64,000 nt of DNA from Zopfochytrium polystomum (GCA_025765615.1 JAIVFJ010000159.1:1-64000); one strand, 5' to 3'; counted from the stretch's first letter, positions 23,201-37,336 are shown. The notes: generated by a model from the letters alone, not told the origin. A program made the numbers and translations.

Positions 23201-24577
23201 GCGATGGTGCGACTCGACGAGCTCGGTAATGTAGGCGGAACACGGATCGCTGTGAAAGTCAATGAGCTCCTGGACGGTCGCGGGCTTGGCGTAACCGGCC
23301 ACCGCTGAGAGAAAGATTAAAAGATACGCAGACTTTCCGACAAACTTCATAAAATCGACCGCTGTTTCGCTTTTGCCCTTTGGCTTTGACTTTGCTGCAT
23401 CCTTCGAGTCGGCCGACTTTTCAATTTCTGCGGTCATGGAGCGGTCCATCACAAACAGCTCCAAAAGGGCGATAAAGTGGTCGGCACCATTGATGCAGAC
23501 GGGTATCAGTGCAGTGACGACGATTTCGCTCGATATTTTGTGGCCGACGGCGTCAACGACGGCTCGAGCGCAGTCCGCCTTTTGCGTGTGGGCGCACAGC
23601 TCCAGGAACGAGCCGATGGCATGTTCTGTAAAGAGGTCTCCCGCCACCGACACGAGCTTTTCGATAAACTCCACCGAGCTGAGATGGCCGCCCCGCGTCC
23701 CCGGAACGCTCGGGATCTGCATGGCAATCAGTACGGCCAGGTAGGGGTACACCTCCCCCGCCAGAACGTCCGCTGGAATGCGCTTCGTCACTTCCGCCTC
23801 CCACAGCTCGAACACCATCGGCCCAATCTTGAAATACGGCAGTAGGTACAACGACTTCACCAAATCGTCCATGTCCAGCTCGTTGATATCGTTGCCGAGC
23901 TGAGCTTTGAAGTGAGCGATGGCGGCCTCTTTGAGGCTGCGGCTGATTTCTGCTGGGGCAAAGTCCCGCTTCATGCCCAACACTTTGGAGCAATATTCGA
24001 CCCACACGTGCCGCTCGGCCTCCTTTGCAGTCTCGTCGACGCTCGACTCGGAGGACAAAGCGGAAGCGGAGCCGTCACCGTCGCCGTTATCGTGCTCTTT
24101 GTGACTCTCGAGGGCGACCACGGCCCACTGGAGATTGTCGAGGTCCTGGATCAGGGAGTTTCCCGGATTGAACCGTATGCACGAATCCCTCAGCTCGCTC
24201 ACAAATCGCCTGTACCGGCTGATGCTCCAACGACCGATGGAAAAGGCCGCATCGACAAAGGGAGGGTTCGGGGGCAGGCCGCCGTCAGCGTGGCCGTAAG
24301 GACCGCGCCCCACTTGCGGAGGGCGATCGCCACCGGCGTCGTCCAGCCCGGTGTCGGCGGGGCTCCGTTCGAACTGGTGGTGGAAGGAGCGGAGCACGTC
24401 CCGGCGGATGGCGTTGTCGAGAAGCTCCGAGATGCCACGATCGTAGATGGAGGCCGAACGACCGATCTTTTTGATGTCGCGCTCGGTGATCTCGAGCTCC
24501 GAGATGTTTGTCGAGGCTTCGACGATGACGCGGACTTGGTTGCGGTCGTTGATGTCGGAACCGACGGGGTACGGCAT
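20237..24577 (-). CDS. TRP-like cation channel
   Basis: Exons 24577-21924, 21702-21627 and 21517-20237 give 4011 nt (1336 aa), with phases matching. The first ATG in frame, at 24577, was chosen; an upstream exon cannot be excluded. About 690 residues of mainly helical cytosolic sequence precede a six-helix core: S1 near 692 (LRFALQFFMNVTYVACF), S2 LGSTVLALALFFIF, S3 IHLIAAYVVIATVFF, S4 FSAFRIVIHLRVL with few charges, S5 MPILVPMALMAVGFAV, a pore stretch LGKSLQSVLSM, and S6 split by an intron (FHITFIIFL then VNVIIALM). After S6 comes a TRP-like W..E.A...E pattern. The C-terminus is Ser/Pro-rich and ends in a coiled coil (QLEELSLQLLAIQDSIRALE). No ankyrin repeats are evident. Inference: a Ca-permeable sensory channel; the stimulus is unknown. 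Confidence 0.8.
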
Positions 24578-25798
24578 GCCTGGCTCCTGGCTCCTCCCGC
24601 CTGTCCGGCCCACGGGGACAGGGTCGAACGGGCACTCTGGAGGGCAAAGAGGAAGTGGAGGGAGGTCAATGCAAGAGCGGGCCGAAGGGTGGTGGTACTG
24701 GCGAGTTGGAGTCGTTTGTGGGGTGCGGGGGGAGGCTTCCGTTCCGCCGATCGTCGGTCGAAAGTATTAATTAATCAATTGTCGGGGTTTGAACGAAGGG
24801 GGAATTGTCCAAATTGCACCCTGTCCTCTCGCGCGTGTGGGTTAAGTGTGTGTGTGTGCGTGTGTGCGTCCAAAAATCAGTCCAGTATTAACAATATTAC
24901 TGTCATCCGTATGTAGAGGCGACGATTGCAAGCTCCCCGCCTTCAACGCCCCACGGACACCTTCAGAAAATATATTTTTCCCTTTTAACTGGGCCGGCCT
25001 TTTTAAGCAAAGGTGCTGTGGACAGTTGTGTTATTCAGGCAGCGATGGTTGGTTCACGAAAGGCGCCAGGGAATTTTTTATGGGACCGCCTTTATATAGG
25101 ATGACCTACTTGGGTGACGAGTTATTTCGACTTTTTGCAGCAATGAAGTCCAGTTTTTACGTTTAAGAATCCACCTGTCTTCCCACTCTACACAAATGCT
25201 TCTCAGTAGCGCTTGCAGAGTCTTTGAGGTGGAAAGAAAAAATTGGAAAAGAGAAGAAGAAATATACCTAACTAACTATTATATCACTGCGATCGCTTCT
25301 TCTTCTTGTGCATCATCATCATCTTCTTCTTCATCTTCTTCTTCTTCTACTTCTTCTTTTCCTCTTCGTCTGTTCAACCCAAATTCGTTTTCCCTTCCCT
25401 TCCCTCTGCCCCAACATGACCGCCCCCGCCTTCCTAAAAAAAAAAAAAAAAAGAAAAGAAAAAAAAACACAACACAGGGGACTGACTGGCTGTCGTCCTT
25501 GAACGCGCAGAGGTTATTATTTTTTTTGATGGAGAGGATGACCGAATTCTCTGGCACAACAAACTGGAGAGACACGCTCGTCCCGCACGCAGACCAGTCA
25601 CGTGACATGTCCCTGTCTGCCAATAATCATCCTGACTTGGCCACAGTGGACTGGTCCGGGGCGGTCACGTGGGACACTATGATGGAACCATTCGCTCGAT
25701 CAACAAGGCTATAGAAGATGATGTATACACGATTCAATCACGGACGGGACTCAACCTGCTTCGTCGCTGCCAAAAAAAGCAGCCAAATAATCCAGAAA
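24578..25798. other. intergenic, low complexity
   Basis: About 1.2 kb upstream of the channel gene. It holds a TG run near 24,846-24,866, a CTT/ATC-rich stretch at 25,294-25,360 and an A-rich run at 25,435-25,470. No credible ORF or RNA gene is seen. Confidence 0.4.
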
Positions 25799-26221
25799 TC
25801 AACTGAAGGGCAGCATCAGCTGAAAAGGGCGGAAAATTTGAACAACCACGACGACGCCCCACGGTCCTTGGCGCATTTTTCCGCCGACACTGTACAATTG
25901 ATTGCCCGATACATACATAGCACATTGGTTAGCCCATGTGGGCGCGCCACAGCGTGAGCTAAGTGCCGATGTTTGAACAACCCCGCGGGCGTTATGCTTT
26001 TTCTGTCCGCCTTCCTCTGCAAAGCCATTTCCTCTCATTTGCTGAAACGCGCCACCACGCGATTGTCTCACGCTAAGCACGACTTCGCGCTGTTCGTGGG
26101 TCCACAACTCCACACTGACCGCATTGGGAGAGGGACTGACGTCGACCTCTATATGCTTGTTTTTTCCAATGTCGACAGACTGCTTCGCCACCAACAGTTT
26201 GGTGTTGTGCGCACCAAACAT
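25799..26221 (-). CDS. possible small gene, unrecognised
   Basis: A 140-aa frame starts at an ATG at 26221 and begins MFGAHNTKLLVAKQS. The first 55 residues look protein-like, with mixed hydrophobic and charged composition. A shift to another frame within about 26,050-26,000 is possible if there is an intron. I recognise no family. It lies between the channel promoter and the poly(A) polymerase 3' end; chance coding is not excluded. Confidence 0.25.
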   Translation of the reverse strand: MFGAHNTKLLVAKQSVDIGKNKHIEVDVSPSPNAVSVELWTHEQREVVLSVRQSRGGAFQQMRGNGFAEEGGQKKHNARGVVQTSALSSRCGAPTWANQCAMYVSGNQLYSVGGKMRQGPWGVVVVVQIFRPFQLMLPFS

Positions 26222-27013
26222 TTTGACTTTTGGAAGAGATGATTTTTTTTTTCTTTCTTTTTTTTTTCTTCGTGTTCTTGTTCTTTTCTCTTTTCCGCTC
26301 AGTTGGTAATATCATAAACAGGAGAACAACAAACAAAAGCAACCACTACTTTCGTGTAAAGGTTTTTTTCCCACTCCACCGCCTTTAATTCTGCTTCATA
26401 ATAAAGTAGGACACGAGCTTTGCGGTGGAGTGAGTGAGTGAGTGAAAAGGCTACAGTGTATTCTCTGCGAGGGACTCCACCACAGAAAGCCAAAGCACAT
26501 TACACCCAACACTTGCATTTCTTTCCGAGCCGCACACCCTTACTTGTATTCCAGCAAACACAAAGGGGGGAAAAAAAAAGAAAAAAAGAAAAAAAAAGAA
26601 ATAAAAGAAGGAGTAAATGCAGTTGAACTGGTGGCGATAAAGCGCGGCAGCACAGAAAAAACGACCACGGCAATTTTCAAACCGTAGACGCAGGACAAGA
26701 TTGTAGAAAAAGCTCGTGTGCGGCCCCAAAATCCTCCACCTGGCAAATAGTGATGACACGCGGACGCCGCATTATGAACTTACCGGGCGCACGAGCGACG
26801 AAATAGGTAAAAGACTGGGGGGGCGGGGTGTTCTCTCACTTTCCATTGGCAAATTTTATCTTAACTGCAGCGCCGGTCCCATGCACACTTGTTCCCAAAC
26901 CAGTGTAGTTTGGAACGATCCGCATCGTGGCTTCGGGAAGCGCAGGATTCGAGGCAGCCTTGCTCGACTCCGTGGTGCTCAATGCCGCGGTCGTTTCAGG
27001 GCTGTCAAAACCA
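26222..27013. other. 3' flank of poly(A) polymerase gene
   Basis: The stretch has T-rich (26,240-26,290) and A-rich (26,570-26,610) runs. An open frame at 27096-26836 (-) overlaps the end of the poly(A) polymerase frame and could be an alternative terminal exon, but no splice junction could be confirmed. Confidence 0.3.
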
Positions 27014-29376
<2,363 letters not shown>

Positions 29377-29721
29377 CCTTTCTTTGGGAACGAATTTTTT
29401 TTATTGTTTTTCCTCGTTCTTGCGTGATCATTTGACGTGGTTCTCCTTCCAACTGACCTTGCCGCCGCCGCCGCTTCCGGCAACAAGAAGGTGAAGTGGC
29501 GAGCGAGCGTGTGTGCAGTGCTGTGTTGTGCTGTGCTGCACCCCCCAGCGGTTCGTTTGCTTGGCGGTTGGCAGGGGGGGGGGTTTGTTGGAGTAGACGG
29601 CGCCGATGGACATCACTGGCGAATAGCACATTCTTGCGCACCAGCGATGCTCGCTGCCTTGATCGCGCGAACAGGCACTGACGAAACTTGCTCACGTCAG
29701 AGCTTAGATAGCAAGAACAAG
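29377..29721. promoter_or_regulatory. bidirectional promoter, poly(A) polymerase / small gene
   Basis: 345 bp lie between divergent start codons. There is a G-run near 29,574-29,583. No specific site is claimed. Confidence 0.4.
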
Positions 29722-30170
29722 ATGGCGCTACGGACGGCGACCGCACGGGCATGTTCGTCTTCAAGCAATACCTACTTTGCAACTCGGACATGCTCCGTTG
29801 CAGCTCTCACATACGCGGTCCCCTCGCCAACAGCCTCCTCTCCGCGCTGCGCCTTCCCTCTTGCATCATCCTCTGCGCCATGCTCGCGGCCGGTTGTCGA
29901 CCCCGCACCAACGTTCCGAAGCACCACCGGTGCTGCCTTTGCTGCCACACACCCGAACGGTTTTACCCAGGCGAATAGCTTCTCCTCTGCCTCCATTGGC
30001 GGGTTCACAGAAAAGCCCCACACCCTCTTCACACGTGCGAGAACCGATTTGGATTTGGACGTGAGTATCCCCAACTCCTTGGACTCATTAACACTGCGTC
30101 GCCGGTGCAGACGAGTCAAGTGCTTATCACTCGCTCGTCCCTACCCAAACCTCTCGTATTCAACGAATGA
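29722..30170 (+). CDS. small unassigned protein, possible mitochondrial presequence
   Basis: Exons 29722-30060 and 30111-30170 are joined by a 50-nt intron (GTGAGT to GGTGCAG) in phase 0, giving 132 aa. The N-terminus MALRTATARACSSSS is rich in Ala, Arg and Ser and lacks acidic residues, as in mitochondrial targeting presequences. The rest is Ser/Thr/Ala/Pro-rich. I recognise no domain. An alternative third exon, after a GTATTC donor at about 30,150 and an acceptor at about 30,209, would replace the last four residues and extend the protein to about 30,298. Confidence 0.45.
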
Positions 30171-30509
30171 ATGGTGAATGCTCACGGTTCTTCTTCCTTC
30201 GGCTTTAGACAACCCCAACCTTGAGTCTGACAAGGATGGCCGCCCTTCGCGGCGCTCTCGTTCGCACTTGGTATGGTGCTCTCATGGATGACATTTAGGT
30301 CTATCGTCCGTGCTTCACCACCATTCTTCCAACCGCTACCTCTATTGGTCCCCTTCATCTCTCCGATATTGTATACTGACCCAGGCGTATCCCGTTTTGA
30401 AAACTCGTCCACCAACAACAGTAGGGTGATTGAAGATACATAATGAATGCGATGTTGGGGTGCGAAGCAAAGTTTTAAATAAATCGGAAAGGCCAGGCCG
30501 ATTTTCTAT
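30171..30509. other. 3' spacer
   Basis: The spacer may contain further exons of the small upstream gene. It ends at the stop of the coiled-coil gene, which is transcribed toward it. AATAAA-like sequence occurs near 30,477. Confidence 0.35.
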
Positions 30510-31704
30510 TTACAAAGTGACGCTCGTCATGCCCACAGAAAGGTCCATATCCGCAGCCAGAGGGGACTGAGCTGAAACGTTGGACGGTGAAACTGGTGGT
30601 GATGGGCTGATGGAGTCGGCTGACGGGGATTTTGGGCTAGCGGCATCTTTCCCCTCGGCTATGGACTCGTCCATAAGAGACGATAGAGAAAAGTTCCGTT
30701 CCTTCTTTTGCGCCAGCCTATCTCGCAAGTCGCCATTCTCAGCTTTCAGTTCTTCCACCAAGCTGTTAATTGCGTCGAAATCAATCTGCGCAAAGGGCCT
30801 GAGAAAGCGACTGGCAGCCTAACAAGGCACGCTAACCTTCCAACGAGCAAACTCTTCCGCATGTTCTTGCAGCTTCTGCTTCAAATCCGCTTCTCGAGCT
30901 TCGCTGTCCCGCAGCTGGCTCATGATGTCGAACTTCTCGCGCATAGCTTTCCGTTTCTGCGAGTCCAAGGTTAGATAAAATTGCGGACCAAAAAAAGAGG
31001 CAACTGATTATGACTCACATAGGCCTCCAATTCCGATTCATTCGCTTCCTTTATATCTTCTAGTGTTGAAGCCATATTCGTTACATATGCTGCTGTTTCC
31101 GAAACTCCCTCCAGCCGGTCGCTCAGCTCCTCCACCTTCTCGGAAAGACGATCGACCTCGACCAACAATTCGTCGCGCTGTTGGAGCGTGAAACGAGCTG
31201 GGCGGTCAGGCACGACAAATAAGATACCACCGCTTAAAGTTGACGACGCCATCTTGGGGCTTCCCTCACCTCGGATCGAAGGTGCTCATTCAAGTCCATA
31301 TGGTTTCGAGTGAGCATCTCCATCTCCTTCATATGGAGCTCGTTGATCCGACCGACCCGCAAGGAAAAGTCTTCCTCCATTTGAGCCATCTTGGCGAGGA
31401 GCGTTTGCATCTGGGCTGATGCGCGGGTTGGTTTAGAGGTACGAGCGTTTTGAATATCGTAAATAAAGCAAGGGGCGAGGGGGCGCTGCACGATCGGCCA
31501 AGCGAGGGATGCGAATGCGCCGTCCATCTCTTTCGAAGAGGAGGATAAGATCGCAAGCGGATGCGACAGTACACCAGGCGCGAGCGGTGCTGGATTACGA
31601 TCCACACCACACGAAAGGAGTACGGCTTTGGGGGCGCGGTCGCCGTACCTTTGACCTCGGCGTTCTCTGCTTCGACATCTCTCAACCGCCGTTCCATTTC
31701 ACTT
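30510..31704 (-). CDS. coiled-coil protein, 5' end unresolved
   Basis: Five exons join without phase conflict: 31704-31649, 31415-31270, 31177-31019, 30956-30837 and 30785-30510. They encode about 252 aa of almost continuous heptad-like sequence, for example MERRLRDVEAENAEVK, VDRLSEKVEELSDRLEG and VEELKAENGDLRDRL. A Ser/Pro-rich tail ends in MTSVTL. The first listed exon begins in mid-codon, so the N-terminal exon or exons lie further upstream at 31,710-32,550, where GC-rich frames exist but no unique model emerges. Function unknown; a structural or scaffolding role is the only inference. Confidence 0.65.
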
Positions 31705-33450
31705 CTGACAAGTCATATTGCGTGTGAGACATGCAAAGCGGGGGTTGGTTGCAGTCAGAGTGGCTCAGAGGGAGGTGTTCCCCCGCGTTAGCACAGGTAC
31801 TTCAGGTATGTCGTGGCGCAGCGCCCGGACTTCCGCTGCCCACCGTCCACGCCCTCGCCGCGTCACACCGCTTGCCCGCAGACTACCGCCGCCTTGGCCT
31901 CGAGCCAGCGCAGCGCAGCGCCTTTGCGCTTTGTACCGCCTCTTGCTCCACGCCAGGACAGCGACCGCGCGGCCTTGCAACATGACTGAGTAGATCGTCT
32001 TGGCGCACGACCCGCGGTCCTGCTGCAGGAGACCTCGCGGGCACGGCCAAGCGCAGTATAGTGAGGCGCGTCGCCAGCGGTTGAGTTGAGACGCCCAGCT
32101 CCCGAGCCTTTCTGCCCACATCCCCGCCACCAGTGGCGGGCGGCGGCGCTGCCTCCTTCGGCGTGCCCACGCTTCTGACCACAGTTGCAGAGCATGATGA
32201 AAATTTGATTGAAACAGTGCACAGCAGGCGTATTCGATGGTGTTGTAATTACTATTTCGGGAGCGACAAGGAACAGCAAAGTAACCCACAACAGAGTGAA
32301 CAGTTGTAGCTAGGTGGTAAAAGTGACTGCAGGTGCGATTCGCTGTGCCACTGGCCACTGTGTGGGTAATGGTTTTCGACTGCGCAGGACACGCGGGGGG
32401 CAGCCCGTCTACATTGGAATAAAACTGGCGCGAAGTGCCCGTCCGAGACCCAGCGGAAGCGTGATGACCCCGTGAAGACAATCTTCGTGAACTGGTTGGT
32501 GCGCCACCACACGCCCTATATAGCTGGGTTGGAATCCTCACCGGTGTCACAATTTAGTCCCGCGTTGAGCTGGAGTTGCTCGTGCGTGAGGTTTAGCAGG
32601 TCTGTGGAGGCATCAGCAAGTCTAGTTTGTAATTACTCCTCCGGATTCTCCCGGCCTGCATTGCGCTGTGCTGTCTGGTTAACCAGAATGTTGTGGAAGA
32701 TGCTGTCAATACTGGTGATGACTGATGTGGGGGAAAGTGGCTTTTTATCTTCATTTATGTAGGGTGTAACGGAAAAAAAGAGAAACAAAACGATATTTCT
32801 TCGATGTTGTACAAGAACTCTGCCCCGCAACTCGAAAGGAAAGATCACCTCAGTTTGCCAATTGATATCAATTACAATGGAGAGCAATAAATTACTATCT
32901 CATTTATAGGAACGACGACCGATTGTTTGCTTCTCCAGTATGCGTTTGTAGACTTCTATGACACGAATGTGCACCTCACCTTTTCCACGCATAAAGCCAA
33001 TAAGAAGGACTTAACTTCCCCTGACACCGCTCTATTGACCAAAACATTGGGGAAGAAAGAGAAAAACTAGCCAGCACAACGCATTCTTTGACTGTTTGTT
33101 TAATTGAAGGCATGTATGACAAACAGACCACCCTCCTGTTGAGAATCAGTCCACTTTTACCAGCTGAGAACCTCATGACGTTAACCTTGCATATTTGTAA
33201 GATCTAGATCATGTGTGGGAGACGGGAGGCAGGGAGACGTCCTTGCAACCTTTTCCACAATTATTGTTATTATTATTTGTTCCAGGAAGCATTGGGAGGC
33301 CTCTGAAGAAGGCATTAAAAGGAGTGAAAGGAATCAATAAAAAGAAGAACAAAATAAGAAAAAGATATTCCAAAAGGCAGCTTGGCAAAATCAACTTCTC
33401 AACTCAACACCTCCCTATTTTTAGAAGCTTTTAAGTATTTATCAACAGTG
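31705..33450. other. probable 5' exons of coiled-coil gene, then AT-rich spacer
   Basis: About 31,710-32,200 is GC-rich and open in two minus-strand frames, consistent with upstream exons of the coiled-coil gene. About 32,550-33,450 is AT-rich with no credible ORF; a TTATTATTATT run sits near 33,262-33,278. Confidence 0.35.
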
Positions 33451-33690
33451 ATGGGCGCCGCGAAGTCCAAACCCAAGGCCGGAATACCCGCAAGCGCGGT
33501 GTCCCCGTCAGCGCCGTCCGCAACTTCTCAAAGTGCGAGCTGGTTTTTCATTTTTTTTTTTCACACTGGACATTCACACCATGTACATGGAAACCGTAGA
33601 AACAAAAAAGGTGGGGTTGAATTTCTGAATGGACACTTTTCCTCGGTGCAGCAGCTCTGGCTCAAAACGGCCGCCACAGCGCCTTGTTGC

Positions 33691-33725
<35 letters not shown>

Positions 33726-34647
33726 TCCTCAGTCAATCCCAACAACAAACCCCATCGCCTGCCCATCGCCCGACTTGTCCACGAACTCGCAACTTCACAC
33801 CCAAACTACCACGGCCAGGCCATCCAAACCCTGCTTGTTCTCTCCGAGTTGGCAGAGTTCACTTCACAGCGGGAAATTGCAAAGTCCACCCACCGCGAAA
33901 CGGGAAAAAAAACAAGGAAAAAAAAAAAAAAATCCCCAAGCCCCAAGCCCCCATCCCCTCCCCCCGCGGCTTCATTCCTGGCCACACTATCGCCGAGCGC
34001 TGTCGTGGGGCAGTGAGCACACGGTACTGGTCCCGCGGAAATGATGCAGCCGGCAGTGGCATCGGCTTCCACGACGTCATCATTTCCGTCCCTTTCACTC
34101 TGTTGCCAAGTCCAGATTTGGAACTGCTGAATCCAGGACAGCGCAGGACACCGACAGGCCCAGGTCTTTTCGGATGTAGCGGTCCAGTTGAACTCGATTG
34201 CATGGCTGAACAAGCCGTTTTACAGAACCGTCCCTTTCACCATCCTCCCACCATTTCTCGCTAAAATCTTCAGTGCCACAAAGAAGTTCTGGTCGGTCAA
34301 TCGGAGTGGGCGATTAGCGGGGAATCTGTCCGTCTTGTGATTAAAACGCATGATCGCGATAGTCTTCGTCATCGTTTTTGCCCACGCAACGCATTTTTGA
34401 TATTCCCGGAATCAAGAAAGCCATCCAAGCCATGGGCAGGCTGGATGATCAACCAAGGCCGGGGGTGGTGCTACCCGGCAATGCAGCGAAAGAGCACCGC
34501 AACAGAAAAAAGGAGATCGGAGAGGGGCCTAGAAAAGCTCGCCAACAAACGGATGAAGTATATGCTGGGGAGCCTCCCTCTGCGCGGGTAACACAGTTTG
34601 GAGGAGCAAGCTACGCGGCTGCGAAGTGGGAGAGCGAGGGGAATTAA
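33451..34647 (+). CDS. unassigned protein with N-myristoylation-like start
   Basis: Exons 33451-33532, 33733-34012, 34142-34295 and 34363-34647 sum to 801 nt (266 aa) with matching phases; the donor after exon 2 is a strong GTGAGC. The protein starts MGAAKSKPKAG, resembling an N-myristoylation signal (Gly2, small residue at 6). Exon 2 encodes a helical segment (LPIARLVHELATSHPNYHGQ) and then Lys- and Pro-rich sequence. Exon 3 encodes LNKPFYRTVPFTILPPFLAK. Exon 4 is basic and polar. No family recognised. The consistent phases are the main support; the exon 3 and exon 4 acceptors are weak. Confidence 0.5.
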
Positions 34648-34793
34648 AATCCATCGCCTTTGCAGTCAGTGGACTTTATACCAACGCGAGGCTTGACAAG
34701 GCTGCCAAAGCGGAGAATTTCCTGACGGAAGAGAGGGAAGTGGGAAAGAAAGGAAGAACTGAGGGTTGTTGACAAGGGGCCGATCAACCAACA

Positions 34794-36135
34794 ATGACGC
34801 AACAGCAGCAGCCGCCTCAGCAGATGTGGGTATTTGTGGGTAGTGCCTTTGCCTTTGCCCTTGTTTGAGCTGCGGCAGAGTGTGCGAGCCGATGGTTGAG
34901 CTGTGCGCCACTGCCAACTAGATCGAGTGGGAACGATCGCGCTTGTGGCTCGACTAATCGCGTGTGTGTGACGCTGGACTAACGATCGAATATTGCTCGC
35001 CTCCATCGAACCCAGTCGCTGGTCTGACGATGTTGACGAGAGCGGTAGGTGTTTGTTTTTTGCATCCTTCAATTGTCCCATTCTTGCAGTCTTCTGCTCA
35101 ATAATGCCAACCATCGGATCTAACATCAAACTGGAATGTAACTTTGCGAGCAGAAGACCTCAGCACCCAGCAGCCAGACGCAGTCGACGCTAACGGCATT
35201 CGCACGGTTGTTAGCTATCGTACAAATGAAGACGGGAAGAAAGTCAAGGTGGGATTTGAGAGGATGGTGCGGTAGGTATGCTCATCACAACGAATTACAA
35301 ATACCGCAGGTCACTGCTAAAGTTCGTACGAACGTTGTTCATGTACAAGTGAATCCGGCCGTTGCTCGCCGACGGCAGCTGAAAAAGTTTGGAGACTCCG
35401 CAGGCCTGAAGCCTGGCATCGACTCAAATTCCACGCTTTTCGGCGAAAAGGTGGTTCTGAAACTCACTTCCACGGGGAAAGGGCTGGAGGACACTGCACC
35501 AACGGAAGCGGATCTCATGAAGGAGAAATTAGGGCAGACGAAGATTCTTTGTCGTATTTGCAAAGGAGATCACTGGACAACGAAGTGTCCTTTCAAAGAC
35601 TCTCACCAACCTTTGGACGCTGCGGGCGAGAAAGATGCCGGTTCGTATTATTTCTGTTACGTTCTAACGGATGTGAACGATGGCCAATCTTTTTCTTGAA
35701 AATCAGAACCAGCAGCTGTGCCCAGACTTTCGTCCGGCCGGTACGTGCCACCTGGTGCCAGAGGAGGCGCTCGATCATCCGGCGCAGATGATACGGGCGG
35801 ATCAAAACGAGACGACTACTACACCCTTCGTATCACAAATCTGTCAGAGGACGCGACGGAGCCAGATATCAAGGACCTTGTCAGCAGATTTGGTCCAACG
35901 GCACGTGTGGTGAGTGCTGTTGTATTTTCTGCTCACTTCACAAATTTGGTGAAATTTTACGACATTCTCGCAGTTCGTTGCGCGAGACCGTGAAACCAAT
36001 GTCTGCAAAGGGTTCGCTTTTGTCAGCTTTTACAGCCGTGAAGATGCAAACCGTTGCATGTCGGCGCTCAGCGGCTACGGATATGACAATCTTATTCTTC
36101 ACGTCGAATTTGCCAAGAACAAGGAGAGAGACTAG
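34794..36135 (+). CDS. TIF35: translation initiation factor eIF3 subunit g
   Basis: Exons 34794-34825, 35016-35044, 35154-35248, 35310-35640, 35707-35909 and 35974-36135 give 852 nt (283 aa), phases consistent. The first exon is 32 nt ([10 protein letters not shown]) and the second 29 nt (RWSDDVDES). Diagnostic parts are [18 protein letters not shown], the zinc-knuckle block [17 protein letters not shown] near residue 133, the linker [10 protein letters not shown], and a C-terminal RRM from about residue 205: [12 protein letters not shown] (RNP2) and CKGFAFVSF (RNP1), ending in [11 protein letters not shown]. Role: eIF3 subunit promoting scanning and reinitiation, binding RNA and eIF3i. Donors include GTGGGT, GTGGGA and GTTCGT. 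This is the last host gene before the transposon-rich half. Confidence 0.92.
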
Positions 36136-36493
36136 GCATACAGCTGAAATTGTCTTTTTCCTAAATGCCTTTATGGCTGATTCCACCAGTTGCATCAATA
36201 GTGTACTTTTATTTGTCGCGCTTTGGGGGTTTCGGCGATTTTTGGGGATCAATCAAAGTTGCTGGCATATTTACCACAGATTAGCTATCGCAGCCGTTAA
36301 GTGAAGACTTTTTGCGCAGTATTTGGCTTGCTTGCGGCCAATTGATGTGAGAAGGTGTTGCCAGAATTAGAAAGCGCCATGCTCGTTGTAAACAGTCAAC
36401 TCTGAGCGAGTGAATGAAGTGAAGATGTGTGTTTGTGGGTGGTCCTTCTCCCCAACTTGGAGAGAAAAAGAAAAACTGTGAGACGATACTCAG
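36136..36493. other. spacer at gene/transposon boundary
   Basis: The 3' flank of eIF3g. A GTGAGAC.ATACTCA block at about 36,478-36,492 is also present just before the second 843-bp repeat (about 48,726), so the repeat homology starts here with an 11-12 bp gap. Confidence 0.4.
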
Positions 36494-37336
36494 TGGGATC
36501 TGGGCCCAAGAGTGAGGGAAAGCAAATAATAGGCTGAAACTAACTTTATTGGGCTGTTGTCTAGGGGGTGTTTCAACCCTACTACTTGCCTAGTCCACAA
36601 AGTATCCCTACTGATCTGTCTTACAGGGGTCTCAAACACAAAGAATGAACATTCAGAGCGACAATCCTCTGAGGGATCAGTGCTGGAGCACCGATTACTC
36701 GCGTGGCTGTGGGTTGATGCAAGGGGAAAAGGAAGGGCACTCCTGAGGGCGCAACACAACCACAGAATAAAGAGAGAGAAGATCGATCGATGGAAAATGG
36801 CTTCTTTCCTATTGGACTGGCGCTTTTGAAAGGCAAGCTGTCACACAACAGTGGATTGACAACGGCTGGACTTGAAGCAAGTGGCTGTTGTTGATTGACA
36901 GAACAGGCTTCTTGCCTACTGTAATGGAGCTTTTGAAAGGCAAGTTGTCGCACAACGTTGAAGGACAGTTGATCAACGACGGCTGGATTTGAAGCAAGCT
37001 GCTGTCGTCGATCAATGGAAAAAAGGCTCAGTGACTGATGGAAAAGGCTTCTTGCCTATTCGAATGGCGCTTTCGAAAGGAAATTTGTCTCACGACATTG
37101 AAGGACGGTCGATTGACGATGGCTGGACTTGAAGCAAGCAGCTGTTGTTGGCGATTGATGGAAAAGGCTCATTGATCAATGGGAAAGGCTTCTTGCCTAT
37201 TGGAATGGCGCTTTCAAAACTCAAGTTGTCTGGAAACGTGGGTTTTTATCTCAGGAACCTATCTCAAATACAACAGGAGCAGTTAATAGTGACAGGACAG
37301 ACAGGGCGCGACCTAGCGCCCCTTGTTGCAGACAGT
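36494..37336. repeat. 843-bp direct repeat, copy 1
   Basis: It matches 48,753-49,595 at a constant offset of 12,259 bp, and all small ORFs inside are identical between copies. It is internally built from about four diverged tandem units marked by CTTCTT.CCTA (36,801, 36,908, 37,047, 37,188), each followed by GGCGCTTT or a close variant and GGCTGGA.TTGAAGCAAG. No coding capacity is recognised. It could be a long-terminal-repeat-like or satellite-derived element. Its termini are TGGGATC and GACAGT, which are not the usual TG..CA. Confidence 0.9.

Noticed and set aside
31765..32550. 261-aa minus-strand ORF as an independent gene
   Set aside because: Arg/Ala/Ser-rich with no recognisable domain; more likely contains fragments of upstream exons of the coiled-coil gene.
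36557..36829. ORFs inside the 843-bp repeats (also at 48,816-49,088)
   Set aside because: Present in both copies only because the DNA is duplicated; tandem-repeat composition and no protein-like features.
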